The notes beneath the pieces are model-generated. The model worked only from the letters and a program-made list of their open reading frames with translations. It made no database searches and was not told the origin of the DNA. The translations under genes and the position numbers were made by a program. Below are positions 1-8,098 of a DNA stretch of 57,676 bases, one piece after another. Numbering within the stretch: the first letter of the stretch is position 1; every line of letters begins with the position of its first letter. The stretch comes from Acidimicrobiaceae bacterium (GTDB taxonomy: Bacteria > Actinomycetota > Acidimicrobiia > Acidimicrobiales > Aldehydirespiratoraceae): the NCBI GenBank assembly GCA_009844405.1, contig VYBO01000083.1, positions 1-57,676 of the forward strand, given 5' to 3'.

Positions 1-59
1 CCCTCACCCTGGTCCCCGCCGACGTCTCGGCAGTTCCGGCATCCCCGCCGCCCCGGTCC

Positions 60-464
60 GTGCGGCTGCCGGAGTCGGTGTACCGCCGCCGCCGGGTCGT
101 AGCGGCCGTGGTCGCGGCCGCGGTCTTGACGCTGGCAGTGGTCGCGGCCCGGCCGGATCGCGTGCCGCCCGGCGAGGCCAACCCCTGGCCATCCACGGGG
201 GAGGTCACGATTCCGGCGCAACTGCCCGGCGTCTACATCGTCAAGCCCGGCGACACACTGTGGGACATTGCTGTGGCCATTGCGCCGGGCACCGATCCCA
301 GGGGTCTAGTCCACGAACTGGCCGATGCAGTGGGCGGCGCCGCGCTGGAGCCGGGCCAGCAGATCTTCCTTGATGCGGCCGGAGACTCGCCGGTCGCCAT
401 CGGCCCGTGGCAGCAGCCCGGTCAGCCGGACGACGCGGTAGCGGCGGCTCCTTCTGCGACGTAG
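60..464 (+). CDS. LysM-domain membrane-anchored protein
   Basis: Short protein with a basic N-terminus, one hydrophobic segment (residues about 13-30) and a LysM domain at about 58-105, which begins YIVKPGDTLWDIA, the classic LysM core. LysM modules bind peptidoglycan, so it probably sits in the membrane with the domain outside. The GTG at 60 is the first start inside the window, but the frame is open to the window edge, so the true start may lie upstream. In many actinobacteria a LysM gene lies between lexA and the nrdR/nrdJ genes, which fits nrdJ downstream. Its 3' end overlaps the convergent reductase gene by 43 bp. Confidence 0.75.
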   Translation: MRLPESVYRRRRVVAAVVAAAVLTLAVVAARPDRVPPGEANPWPSTGEVTIPAQLPGVYIVKPGDTLWDIAVAIAPGTDPRGLVHELADAVGGAALEPGQQIFLDAAGDSPVAIGPWQQPGQPDDAVAAAPSAT

Positions 465-1198
465 CGCACGAACAGCGTGCCGGAGGCTTCCAGAAGATGG
501 TCTATGGACAGGTTCAAGGGAACGGTCTTCTGCGACCCGTGCACGATCCGGGTGCTGGCTCCGCCCGCCACCAGCGGCGCGATCGACAGGCACAGCTCGT
601 CGATCAATCCGGCGTCGGCGAGTTGGGCATTGAACGAGGGACCACCCTCCGAGAGCACCACCGCGGCCCCGCGGCGTTCCAGTTCGGCGAGGATCTCGGC
701 CGGCTGGGGCCGGGCCGAGGCCAGTCTCACCACCTCGGCGACGGACTCGAGTCGCTCCGCTGCGTCGGTCGGTGCGTCCCGGCCGGTGAGGATCACCGGC
801 AAGTCGTCGCCGGGGCGCTGATCGGCGAACAGCGGCAGGGCCAGGTCGAGGTCCAGGCTGGCGCTGACAACGGCCAGCCTGGGCCGATCGGCGCGTCCAG
901 CGGCGCGTCGCGCCCGCCGGGACGCGGCTCCCGTCCGGGGCACGCCGTAGCGCTCGGCCCGCACCGTGTCGGCCGCAGCCACGATCCAGTCGGCGCACGC
1001 CCGCGCGGCCGACACCACGGCCTGGTCGGCAGGACTTCCGAGCGCCCCGCTGGTCCCGTCGACCGCGGTGGCGCCGTCGGCGGAGGAGATCATGTTGAGC
1101 ATCACCCACGGCCGGTCAGCCGGCCTGGGGCGCGGCAGGGCCGGGTAGAGCTCCATCGGGTCTACCTCGGTGACCGGTCCCGGCACCAGTCTTCGCAC
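422..1198 (-). CDS. RibD C-terminal-like pyrimidine reductase family protein
   Basis: A protein of 258 aa of the dihydrofolate-reductase-like RibD C-terminal family (NADPH-dependent reductases). Family signatures are MISSADGATAVDGTSG near the N-terminus, EGGPSFNAQL, and DELCLSIAPLVAGG near the C-terminus, as in mycobacterial RibD-like stand-alone reductases. There is no deaminase domain, so it is not a complete RibD. I chose the GTG at 1198 because homologues I know start with an arginine-rich RRL segment; the open frame continues to 1324 and an ATG lies at 1156. The substrate is not certain; a riboflavin-type aminopyrimidine or a pterin is possible. Confidence 0.8.
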   Translation of the reverse strand: MRRLVPGPVTEVDPMELYPALPRPRPADRPWVMLNMISSADGATAVDGTSGALGSPADQAVVSAARACADWIVAAADTVRAERYGVPRTGAASRRARRAAGRADRPRLAVVSASLDLDLALPLFADQRPGDDLPVILTGRDAPTDAAERLESVAEVVRLASARPQPAEILAELERRGAAVVLSEGGPSFNAQLADAGLIDELCLSIAPLVAGGASTRIVHGSQKTVPLNLSIDHLLEASGTLFVRYVAEGAAATASSG

Positions 1199-1285
1199 GA
1201 TCAGAAGGTACCGTCCCGAGCCCGTCGGCACCGGCGAGCGGTTCTCTACAGGCTCAGAGGAATCTCTGGACGGCCGGCCTGCATA

Positions 1286-1301
1286 TGCACAGCGTTGTGC
1301 A
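1286..1301. promoter_or_regulatory. Inverted repeat TGCACA-N4-TGTGCA upstream of nrdJ
   Basis: Perfect 6-bp arms around GCGT in the divergent region between the reductase gene and nrdJ, about 90 bp upstream of the nrdJ -10 box. It could be an operator. It does not match the NrdR box or the actinobacterial LexA box that I know. Confidence 0.35.
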
Positions 1302-1393
1302 CAGCAATCCCGAGGCCCTTCCACAGCCTCGTCGTCGAGTCCGGCTGCCGGCGTCGTAGGGTCGGGCCCAGGGTCGGCCCGAAGCGCGTCCGG

Positions 1394-1399
1394 TAGAAT
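1394..1399 (+). promoter_or_regulatory. Candidate -10 box of nrdJ (TAGAAT)
   Basis: TAGAAT ends 17 nt before the nrdJ ATG and has no clear -35 partner. A weak GGGG lies between the box and the start codon. The 5' UTR would be only about 10 nt, so there is no room for a B12 riboswitch in the transcript. Confidence 0.45.
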
Positions 1400-1416
1400 T
1401 TCAACGGGGTAACACG

Positions 1417-4203
1417 ATGACTCTGGCCTCCGAGCAGAACAACCTTCTCGCTGGCACCGACCTTCAGCCGGACGCGGCGGACGACCCAGCCGACGGCATC
1501 GTCTGGGAGCGGCGCGGCATCGTCTGGGAGCGGCGCGACGCGCGCCTGCTCGACCACAGCGACGGGTCGGTCGCGTTCGAGCAGCGGGGTGTGGAGGTGC
1601 CGTCCGCCTGGTCGCAGAACGCGACCAACATCCTGGCCCAGAAGTACTTCCGCGGGGCGCTGGACACCCCCTCCCGAGAATGGTCGCTGAGGCAGGTGGT
1701 GGACCGCATCGTCGGCACGATCACACGCTGGGGGGACGGCGACGGCTACTTCGCCGACGAGTCCGAGGTTTCGCTGTTCCGTGCCGAGCTCTCACACTTG
1801 CTGTACACCCAGAGGGCCGCCTTCAACTCGCCGGTGTGGTTCAACATCGGGGTGGTCGGGGTGCCCCAGCAGGCATCGGCGTGCTTCATCCTGTCTGTCG
1901 ACGACACCATGGAGTCGATCCTGGAGTGGTACGCCGAGGAGGGCCGGATTTTCAAGGGGGGCTCCGGCGCCGGGGTGAACCTGTCGCGCATCCGGGCCAG
2001 CTCCGAGGCCCTCAGCGGCGGGGGCACCGCGTCGGGACCGGTGAGCTTCATGCGGGGCGCCGACGCGTCGGCCGGCACCATCAAGTCGGGAGGCAAGACG
2101 CGGCGGGCCGCCAAGATGGTGGTGCTCGACGCCGACCATCCCGACATCGAGGACTTCATCTGGTGCAAGGCCCGCGAGGAGCGCAAATCGCGTGCGCTGG
2201 CCGCGGCCGGCTTCGACATGAGTGTCGACGGCGCCGACTCGGACTCCGTGCAGTACCAGAACGCCAACAACTCGGTCCGGGTCACCGACGAGTTCATGCA
2301 GGCCGCGCTCGAGGGCGGCGACTGGGATCTCACCGCCCGCACCGACGGCTCGGTGCTCAAGCGAGTGCCGGCCCGCTCGATCCTGAGCGAGATGGCCGAG
2401 GCCGCCTGGCAGTGCGCCGACCCCGGCGTGCAGTTCGCGACCACCATCAACCGCTGGCACACCGCCGCGTCCACCGGCCCCATCACGGCCAGCAACCCCT
2501 GCTCGGAGTACGTCCACCTCGACAACAGCGCCTGCAACCTGGCCTCGATCAACCTGCTGAGCTTCCTCGACGTCGAGGGGACCTTCGACGTCGCCGGGTT
2601 CAGACGGGCGGTGCAGGTGGTGTTCGCGGCCCAGGAGATCCTCGTCGGTCACGCCGACTATCCGACGCCGGCAATCGCCGACACCACCAGGGCCTTCCGC
2701 CAGATCGGCCTGGGCTACGCCAACCTGGGCGCGTTGCTCATGGCGCTGGGCCTTCCCTACGACTCCGACGAGGGCCGGGCCGTGGCCGCGGCCATCACCG
2801 CGCTGATGACCGGCGAGGCCTATCTCACCTCCACCCGACTGGCCGAGCGCTTGGGACCCTTCGCCGGCTTCCACGACAATCGCGAGCACATGCTGCGCGT
2901 GCTCGACCAGCACCGGAGCGCGACCGCCTCCATAGCTGAGGAGTTCGTGCCCGCCGACCTGCTCGAGGCCGCGCAACTGGCGTGGGACGAAGCCTGCGAG
3001 CGGGCCGACCGCCACGGCGTGCGCAACAGCCAGGCCACGGTGCTGGCGCCCACCGGCACGATCGGGCTGCTCATGGACTGCGACACCACCGGAATCGAGC
3101 CCGACCTGGGGCTGGTCAAGTCCAAGCGCCTGGTCGGGGGCGGGACCATGGAGATCGTCAACACGACGATCCCCAGGGCATTGCGGCGGCTCGGCTACGA
3201 CACCGAGCAGGCCGATCAGATCGGGGACCACGTCGCCGCGCACCACACTGTGGAGGGCTCGTCGCTCAAGCCCGAGCACCGGGACGTGTTCGCCTGTTCG
3301 CTGGGCGACAACGCCATCAGCGCCTCGGGGCACGTCAAGATGATGGCCGCGGTGCAGCCGTTCCTGTCCGGTGCCATCTCGAAGACCGTGAATATGCCCG
3401 CGTCGTCGACCGCCGGCGATGTCGAGCAGTTGTTCATCGATGCCTGGCGGCTCGGCCTGAAGTCGGTGGCCATCTACCGCGACAGCTCCAAGGTGGCCCA
3501 GCCGCTCACCCTCGGCGAAGCCCAGCGGTCCACCGACGCCGCCGCGGCGGCGTCGGGCCCGGACCCCGGCGTGGCTCCGCCGGCCGGGTCAGTGCCCGAG
3601 CCGGTACGCCGGCGGCTGCCGAGATCGCGCCGGTCGCGCACCTTCGAGTTCCGTGTGGCCGACTGCAAGGGGTTCGTCACGGTGGGGGAGTACCCAGACG
3701 GCCGTCCCGGCGAGATCTTCGTGAAGGTCTCCAAGCAGGGCTCCACCCTGGCCGGGATCATGGACGCCTTCGCGATCTCGCTCAGCCACGGGCTGCAGTA
3801 CGGGGTTCCGCTGGCGGCCTTCGTGGAGACGTTCGTGGGCGTCCGGTTCGAGCCGGCCGGCATCACCGACGATCCCGACATCCGGATCGCTACCAGCCTC
3901 ATGGACTACCTGTTCCGCAAGCTGGCCGTGATGTACCTGACGCCCGACGAGCGAGCCGCGCTCGGCGTCTTCACCACGGGCGAGCGAACCCAGCCGACGC
4001 TGCCGGGCGTCGAGGAGCAGGTCACCGAGACCGAGCAGGGGCACGACCTGCCGCCTGATCCACCGTCGGTCCCCTCACCCGCGCAGCTGATAGCCCAACT
4101 CGAGTTGGGTGCGCCGTTCTGCATGACCTGCGGCGTTCCCATGCGCCGGGCCGGCTCGTGCTACGTGTGTGCCGACTGCGGCGCCACCAGCGGCTGCAGC
4201 TGA
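1417..4203 (+). CDS. nrdJ: Vitamin B12-dependent (class II) ribonucleotide reductase
   Basis: Reduces ribonucleotides to deoxyribonucleotides with adenosylcobalamin as radical source, so it works with or without oxygen. At 928 aa it has the length of the long NrdJ type. Visible motifs: SPVWFNIG (about 136), FKGGSGAGVNLS, the active-site stretch NPCSEYVHLDNSACNLASIN (about 360), LAPTGTIGLLMDCDTTG (about 543), and a C-terminal four-cysteine zinc/redox tail (about 902-925, CMTCG and CYVCADCG). Near the N-terminus the heptapeptide GIVWERR occurs twice in tandem. It stands alone downstream of a divergent reductase gene; no nrdR is seen in the window. Confidence 0.97.
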   Translation: MTLASEQNNLLAGTDLQPDAADDPADGIVWERRGIVWERRDARLLDHSDGSVAFEQRGVEVPSAWSQNATNILAQKYFRGALDTPSREWSLRQVVDRIVGTITRWGDGDGYFADESEVSLFRAELSHLLYTQRAAFNSPVWFNIGVVGVPQQASACFILSVDDTMESILEWYAEEGRIFKGGSGAGVNLSRIRASSEALSGGGTASGPVSFMRGADASAGTIKSGGKTRRAAKMVVLDADHPDIEDFIWCKAREERKSRALAAAGFDMSVDGADSDSVQYQNANNSVRVTDEFMQAALEGGDWDLTARTDGSVLKRVPARSILSEMAEAAWQCADPGVQFATTINRWHTAASTGPITASNPCSEYVHLDNSACNLASINLLSFLDVEGTFDVAGFRRAVQVVFAAQEILVGHADYPTPAIADTTRAFRQIGLGYANLGALLMALGLPYDSDEGRAVAAAITALMTGEAYLTSTRLAERLGPFAGFHDNREHMLRVLDQHRSATASIAEEFVPADLLEAAQLAWDEACERADRHGVRNSQATVLAPTGTIGLLMDCDTTGIEPDLGLVKSKRLVGGGTMEIVNTTIPRALRRLGYDTEQADQIGDHVAAHHTVEGSSLKPEHRDVFACSLGDNAISASGHVKMMAAVQPFLSGAISKTVNMPASSTAGDVEQLFIDAWRLGLKSVAIYRDSSKVAQPLTLGEAQRSTDAAAAASGPDPGVAPPAGSVPEPVRRRLPRSRRSRTFEFRVADCKGFVTVGEYPDGRPGEIFVKVSKQGSTLAGIMDAFAISLSHGLQYGVPLAAFVETFVGVRFEPAGITDDPDIRIATSLMDYLFRKLAVMYLTPDERAALGVFTTGERTQPTLPGVEEQVTETEQGHDLPPDPPSVPSPAQLIAQLELGAPFCMTCGVPMRRAGSCYVCADCGATSGCS
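1495..1536 (+). repeat. Tandem 21-bp duplication inside nrdJ
   Basis: Two identical 21-bp units lie head to tail (1495-1515 and 1516-1536) and encode GIVWERR twice. The reading frame is kept. The units are perfect copies, so the duplication is recent or under exchange. Confidence 0.95.
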
Positions 4204-4236
4204 TCTCGGCCTGCCTCGGCTGCTGCCTGTGGACCG

Positions 4237-4242
4237 TAGTAT
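4237..4242 (+). promoter_or_regulatory. Candidate -10 box (TAGTAT) of the YihY gene
   Basis: TAGTAT ends 9 nt before the ATG at 4252 and no Shine-Dalgarno site is visible, which suggests a leaderless transcript. Confidence 0.45.
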
Positions 4243-4251
4243 CGGTCGGGC

Positions 4252-5184
4252 ATGGCGCGTCTCTCGCTGCCCTCCCGTCCCACGCTCTGGCGTGAGGCAC
4301 ACCGGTTGGTCAACGACTTTCGCCGCGAGTGGTCCCGGGCACGGGTAGGCGGTCTGTCGGCCGAGATCGCCTTCTTCGGACTGCTCGGGCTGTTCCCGGC
4401 GGTGCTCGTGTTCGCAGCCGCTCTGGGCTCGCTCGACGTCGTGATCGGGGCGGGCGCGGCCGCCGACACCGAGCAATGGCTCCTGGACCGGGTGGTCGAG
4501 ACGTTCGGCAGCGACAACACGCTGCGGGCGACCGTCAAGGAATTGTTCGACCGCCCCAACGCGGGGCTGATAACCGCCGGTGTCGTGCTCACCGCGTACG
4601 CCTCGTCGCGAGGCTTCACTGCCGTGGTCGGCGCCCTGGACGTCACCTACGGCCACGAGCACCGCCGTAACTGGGTCTCCACCCGGATCATGGGTTTCGT
4701 GCTGACCCTCTTCACTGTGCTGGTGTCGGCCCTGGTGGCTGCCATGGTCGTCGTCGGCCCCCTGTTCGGCGGCGGCGAGGAGATCGCCGATCGTCTGGGG
4801 GCCGGCAGCGCGTTCACCACCGCGTGGGACTGGTTCCGCTGGCCGGTCGTGTTCGTGGTGGTGGTCTGCTGGGCGGCCTCCCTCTACCACTTCGCGCCCC
4901 GCCGTCGCACCCCGTGGCGCACCGACCTGCCCGGGGCTGTGGTCAGCACCGTTTGGTGGTTGGCGGTGTCGCTGGGCTTCCGGATCTACCTCGATGCCGC
5001 TTCCAGCGGCGTGAACGCTGTGTTCGGATTGCTCGGGGGGGCGCTGATCCTGCTGGTCTGGCTCTACCTGCTGGCCATGGGCTTGCTGGTCGGTGCCGAG
5101 ATCAACAGCGTGATCAACGACCGCCGCGGATTGAACGGACCAACAGAGTCCGCCGTGCAGGGATACTCTCGCTGGCGTGAGTGA
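4252..5184 (+). CDS. YihY/virulence factor BrkB family membrane protein
   Basis: 310-aa integral membrane protein with about six hydrophobic segments. The N-terminal signature is GLSAEIAFFGLLGLFPAVL, followed by the typical ASSRGFTAVVGALD segment and a C-terminal run ending LLVGAEINSVI, all of the YihY/BrkB family (formerly misnamed RNase BN). Its molecular function is unsettled; it acts in the cytoplasmic membrane. Its end overlaps the start of the acyl-CoA dehydrogenase by 8 bp, so the two may share a transcript. Confidence 0.9.
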   Translation: MARLSLPSRPTLWREAHRLVNDFRREWSRARVGGLSAEIAFFGLLGLFPAVLVFAAALGSLDVVIGAGAAADTEQWLLDRVVETFGSDNTLRATVKELFDRPNAGLITAGVVLTAYASSRGFTAVVGALDVTYGHEHRRNWVSTRIMGFVLTLFTVLVSALVAAMVVVGPLFGGGEEIADRLGAGSAFTTAWDWFRWPVVFVVVVCWAASLYHFAPRRRTPWRTDLPGAVVSTVWWLAVSLGFRIYLDAASSGVNAVFGLLGGALILLVWLYLLAMGLLVGAEINSVINDRRGLNGPTESAVQGYSRWRE

Positions 5185-6964
5185 CTTCCGGGTCGACCTC
5201 GACGAGATCTCCTTCAACCTGCGCCATGTCGCCGACCTTGACGGCCTGGCCGAACTGGAGGCCTTCGAGCACGTTGAGGCCGACGTGGTAGACCAGGTCC
5301 TCGCGGTGGCGGCCCGGTTCGCCGAGGAGGTGATCGCACCGCTCAACCGGGTCGGCGACACCGAAGGCGCCCGCCGCCTCGACGACGGCTCGGTGGCGAC
5401 GCCCACCGGCTTCCGGGAGGCCTACCGCTCCTATGTGGAGGCCGGCTGGGGCGCGCTGTCGATCGATCCCGAGTACGGGGGCGGCGGCTTCCCCCACCTC
5501 GTCGGGCTGGCGGTGGAGGAGATGTTCACCTCGGCCTGCATGTCCTGGTCGCTGTGCCCGCTGCTGACCCAGGGCGCCATCAACATGTTGAGCGCGCACG
5601 GCACCGACGAGCAGAAGGCGCTGTACCTGCCGCGGATGGCCTCGGGGGACTGGACCGGCACCATGAACCTGACCGAGCCGCAGGCCGGCTCGGACCTGGG
5701 CGCGGTCGCGGCCCGGGCCCTGCCGCAGCCCGACGGCTCGTACCGTCTGCACGGCACGAAGATCTTCATCACCTACGGCGAGCACGACCTGGCCGACAAC
5801 ATCGTGCACCTGGTGCTGGCCCGCACCCCCGGCGCGCCGCCCGGCACGAGGGGCATCAGCTGCTTCCTGGTGCCCAAGCACCTGCCCGCGGCCGGCGGGT
5901 CGCCCGGTGCCCGCAACGACCTGCTCTGCGTCTCGATCGAGCACAAGCTCGGCATCCATGCCAGCCCCACCTGCGTCATGTCCTACGGCGACGGCGAGGG
6001 CGCGCTGGGCTTCCTGGTAGGCGAGGAGAACGGCGGCATGCGGGCCATGTTCACGATGATGAACCACGCCCGCCTGAGCGTGGGCCTGGAGGGGGTGGCC
6101 ATCGCGGAGCGGTCCTACCAGCAGGCTCTCGCCCATGCCCATGAGCGCCGCCAGGGCCGGGCGCCGGGCGCGCCGGCGGGCGAGCCCTCGGCGATCATCG
6201 ACCATCCCGACGTTCGCCGCATGCTGCTGGACATGCGCTCCAGCATCAGCGCGATGCGGGGCCTCGCCTATCGCAACGCCGAGGCGATCGACCGCGCCTC
6301 GCACGAATCCGATGCTTCGCAGCGCCAGTCCGCCGTCGAGCAGGCCGCGCTGCTGACGCCGCTGAGCAAGGCGTGGGCCACCAACGTGGGCTGCGAACTG
6401 GTCAGCGTGGGTCTCCAGGTGCACGGCGGCATGGGCTTCATCGAGGAGACCGGCTCGGCCCAGCATTACCGCGACGCCCGCATCGCCCCGATCTACGAGG
6501 GAACCAACGGCATCCAGGCCGCCGACCTGGTCGGCCGCAAGCTTTCGACGCGAGACGGTGGCGTGGTGCGCGACCACCTGGCGCAGATCCGGACCACCGC
6601 GGAGGCGCTCGACGGGTGCGGTGACCTGGCTCCGGTGCAGCCGCACCTCGAGGCCGCCGTCGAGGCCGCCGGTACGGCCACCGAGTTCCTGCTCGAGGCC
6701 GGGCCCGTGGCGCGGCTGGCGGGCGCCGACGCCTTCCTGAGGATGCTGGCGGTCACCACCGGGGCGGCGGCTCTGGCCGACGGCGCGCTGGCGGCCGCGC
6801 GGCTGGGCGATCCCGACGCAGCTGCCGACCGCGCCGTCCTGGCCCGGTTCTTCGCCGCGAACCGGCTCTCTGCCGTGCCCGGGCTGATCGCGGCGGTGGT
6901 CGAACCCGCCGACGATCTCGCTGCCGCCCGGCAGCGCATCCTGGCCCAGAGGCCGAGCGGATAG
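5177..6964 (+). CDS. Acyl-CoA dehydrogenase with C-terminal extension
   Basis: 595-aa FAD enzyme of fatty-acid beta-oxidation that introduces the alpha-beta double bond in acyl-CoA, in the cytoplasm. MNLTEPQAGSDLGAV (about 168) is the FAD/acyl-CoA middle-domain motif; IYEGTNGIQAADLVGRK (about 440) carries the likely catalytic Glu. The length and the extra C-terminal helical domain match the long FadE5-like subgroup rather than the 380-aa type. The GTG start follows a TACTCT box (5164-5169) by 7 nt. Its stop codon lies inside the first copy of a 47-bp direct repeat. No electron-transfer flavoprotein genes are adjacent. Confidence 0.93.
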   Translation: MSDFRVDLDEISFNLRHVADLDGLAELEAFEHVEADVVDQVLAVAARFAEEVIAPLNRVGDTEGARRLDDGSVATPTGFREAYRSYVEAGWGALSIDPEYGGGGFPHLVGLAVEEMFTSACMSWSLCPLLTQGAINMLSAHGTDEQKALYLPRMASGDWTGTMNLTEPQAGSDLGAVAARALPQPDGSYRLHGTKIFITYGEHDLADNIVHLVLARTPGAPPGTRGISCFLVPKHLPAAGGSPGARNDLLCVSIEHKLGIHASPTCVMSYGDGEGALGFLVGEENGGMRAMFTMMNHARLSVGLEGVAIAERSYQQALAHAHERRQGRAPGAPAGEPSAIIDHPDVRRMLLDMRSSISAMRGLAYRNAEAIDRASHESDASQRQSAVEQAALLTPLSKAWATNVGCELVSVGLQVHGGMGFIEETGSAQHYRDARIAPIYEGTNGIQAADLVGRKLSTRDGGVVRDHLAQIRTTAEALDGCGDLAPVQPHLEAAVEAAGTATEFLLEAGPVARLAGADAFLRMLAVTTGAAALADGALAAARLGDPDAAADRAVLARFFAANRLSAVPGLIAAVVEPADDLAAARQRILAQRPSG

Positions 6965-7073
6965 GAAGCGACTCGTGCGTATCTTTCCGAGGCCGAAGGG
7001 GCGGGTGGATGCCGCGTAGCCCGCGCGCGGATAGGAAGCGACTCGTGCGTATCTTTCCGAGGCCGAAGGGGCG
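6957..7073. repeat. Pair of 47-bp direct repeats
   Basis: Two matching 47-bp copies at 6957-7003 and 7027-7073, separated by 23 bp. The first contains the last two codons and the stop of the acyl-CoA dehydrogenase. The second abuts a copy of the dispersed 43-bp repeat at 7075. Each starts GCGGATAGGAAGCGACTCG. I do not recognise the sequence. Confidence 0.9.
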
Positions 7074-7074
7074 A

Positions 7075-7117
7075 GGCCGTGGCCCGAGCGGCCCGTGAGC
7101 GAGGCGAACAAGAGCGG
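7075..7117 (+). repeat. Dispersed 43-bp repeat, copy 1
   Basis: Begins GGCCGTGGCCCGAGCGGCCC and ends GCGAACAAGAGCGG. It belongs to a seven-copy family in this window. It lies in the 238-bp gap between the acyl-CoA dehydrogenase and lgt; the rest of the gap holds nothing else I recognise. Confidence 0.9.
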
Positions 7118-7202
7118 GAGTGGCACCGCCGCGACGCGACCTGCTGCCGCCCGTTCGCACTCGCTCCGAAGGTGAGCCGAAGGCCGGCGATTTGATGGTG
7201 CA

Positions 7203-8075
7203 ATGACCAGCGTCTTGATCGCGTCGATACCGAGCCCGCCCAGCAACGGTCTGAGCCTGGGGCCTCTGGAGTTGCGCGCCTACGGAGTGATGATCGCGTT
7301 GGGCGTGCTGGCTGCGGTGTGGCTGTCGCGGCGCCGTTGGGAGGCCCGGGGCGGCGATCCCGACCAGATCAGCCGGATCGCGCTGTGGGCGGTTCCTGCC
7401 GGCCTGATCGGCGCCCGCCTCTATCACGTGATCACCGACTGGAAGAAGTTCCAGTCCGCCGGCTGGCTGGAGGTCTTCGCCATCTGGAAGGGGGGGTTGG
7501 GAATACCGGGCGGGATGGCGGCCGGAATCCTGGTCGGTGTGTGGATGGCCCGGCGCCAGCACATGAACCAGGGCGAGGTGATCGCGGCCGTCGTCCCCGG
7601 CCTGCCGCTGGCTCAGGCCATCGGCCGCCTCGGAAACTGGTTCAACCAGGAGCTGTTCGGCTCGCCCACCGACCTGCCGTGGGGACTGGAGATCGATTTG
7701 GCGCACCGTCCGGCCCAGTACCTGGATGTGGAGACCTTCCATCCGACGTTCCTGTACGAGGCGGTGTGGAACCTCCTGCTTTGCGGGCTGCTGGTGAGCA
7801 TCGACCGCCGCCGGGTGCGCCGCGCCGTGCCGGCGCGGGTGACCGACCCGCGCCGGGTGAGCCGTCCCGGCTCGCTGCTGGCCGTCTACACCTTGGGTTA
7901 CGGGCTGGGCCGCCTGTGGATTGAGGCGGTGCGCATCGACCCGGCCAGCCTGCTGTTGGGCGTGCGGGTCAACATCTGGATGAGCCTCGTGCTGATCGCA
8001 GCCTCAGCGCCGTACCTGCTGGTGACCTGGAGGCGGGCTGCCCCGGGATCCCGGGGTCCCGTCATGCCGATGTAG
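7203..8075 (+). CDS. lgt: Prolipoprotein diacylglyceryl transferase
   Basis: Membrane enzyme that moves diacylglycerol from phosphatidylglycerol to the lipobox cysteine of prolipoproteins, the first step of lipoprotein maturation. 290 aa with about seven membrane segments. Motifs: GARLYHVITDWK (about 70), GRLGNWFNQELFG (about 141, the Lgt signature with the key Arg and Asn) and HPTFLYE (about 180). The ATG at 7203 is taken; no strong ribosome site is seen. Likely clients in the window are the BMP lipoprotein (13080-14303) and the SurA-like lipoprotein (37312-38256). Confidence 0.96.
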   Translation: MTSVLIASIPSPPSNGLSLGPLELRAYGVMIALGVLAAVWLSRRRWEARGGDPDQISRIALWAVPAGLIGARLYHVITDWKKFQSAGWLEVFAIWKGGLGIPGGMAAGILVGVWMARRQHMNQGEVIAAVVPGLPLAQAIGRLGNWFNQELFGSPTDLPWGLEIDLAHRPAQYLDVETFHPTFLYEAVWNLLLCGLLVSIDRRRVRRAVPARVTDPRRVSRPGSLLAVYTLGYGLGRLWIEAVRIDPASLLLGVRVNIWMSLVLIAASAPYLLVTWRRAAPGSRGPVMPM

Positions 8076-8080
8076 CCGCT

Positions 8081-8098
8081 CGGCTTCACCTGAAGCCG
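8081..8098. terminator. Candidate bidirectional terminator between lgt and dioxygenase
   Basis: Perfect inverted repeat CGGCTTCA-CC-TGAAGCCG in the convergent gap. It includes the stop codon of the dioxygenase. There is no T-run on either strand, so terminator function is only suggested by position. Confidence 0.35.

Noticed and set aside
1199..1416. B12 riboswitch upstream of nrdJ
   Set aside because: No B12-box-like core is visible and the likely -10 box leaves only about 10 nt of leader.
8041..8056. 16-bp palindrome at the end of lgt as a terminator
   Set aside because: It lies within the lgt coding sequence and has no loop; the hairpin at 8081-8098 is better placed.
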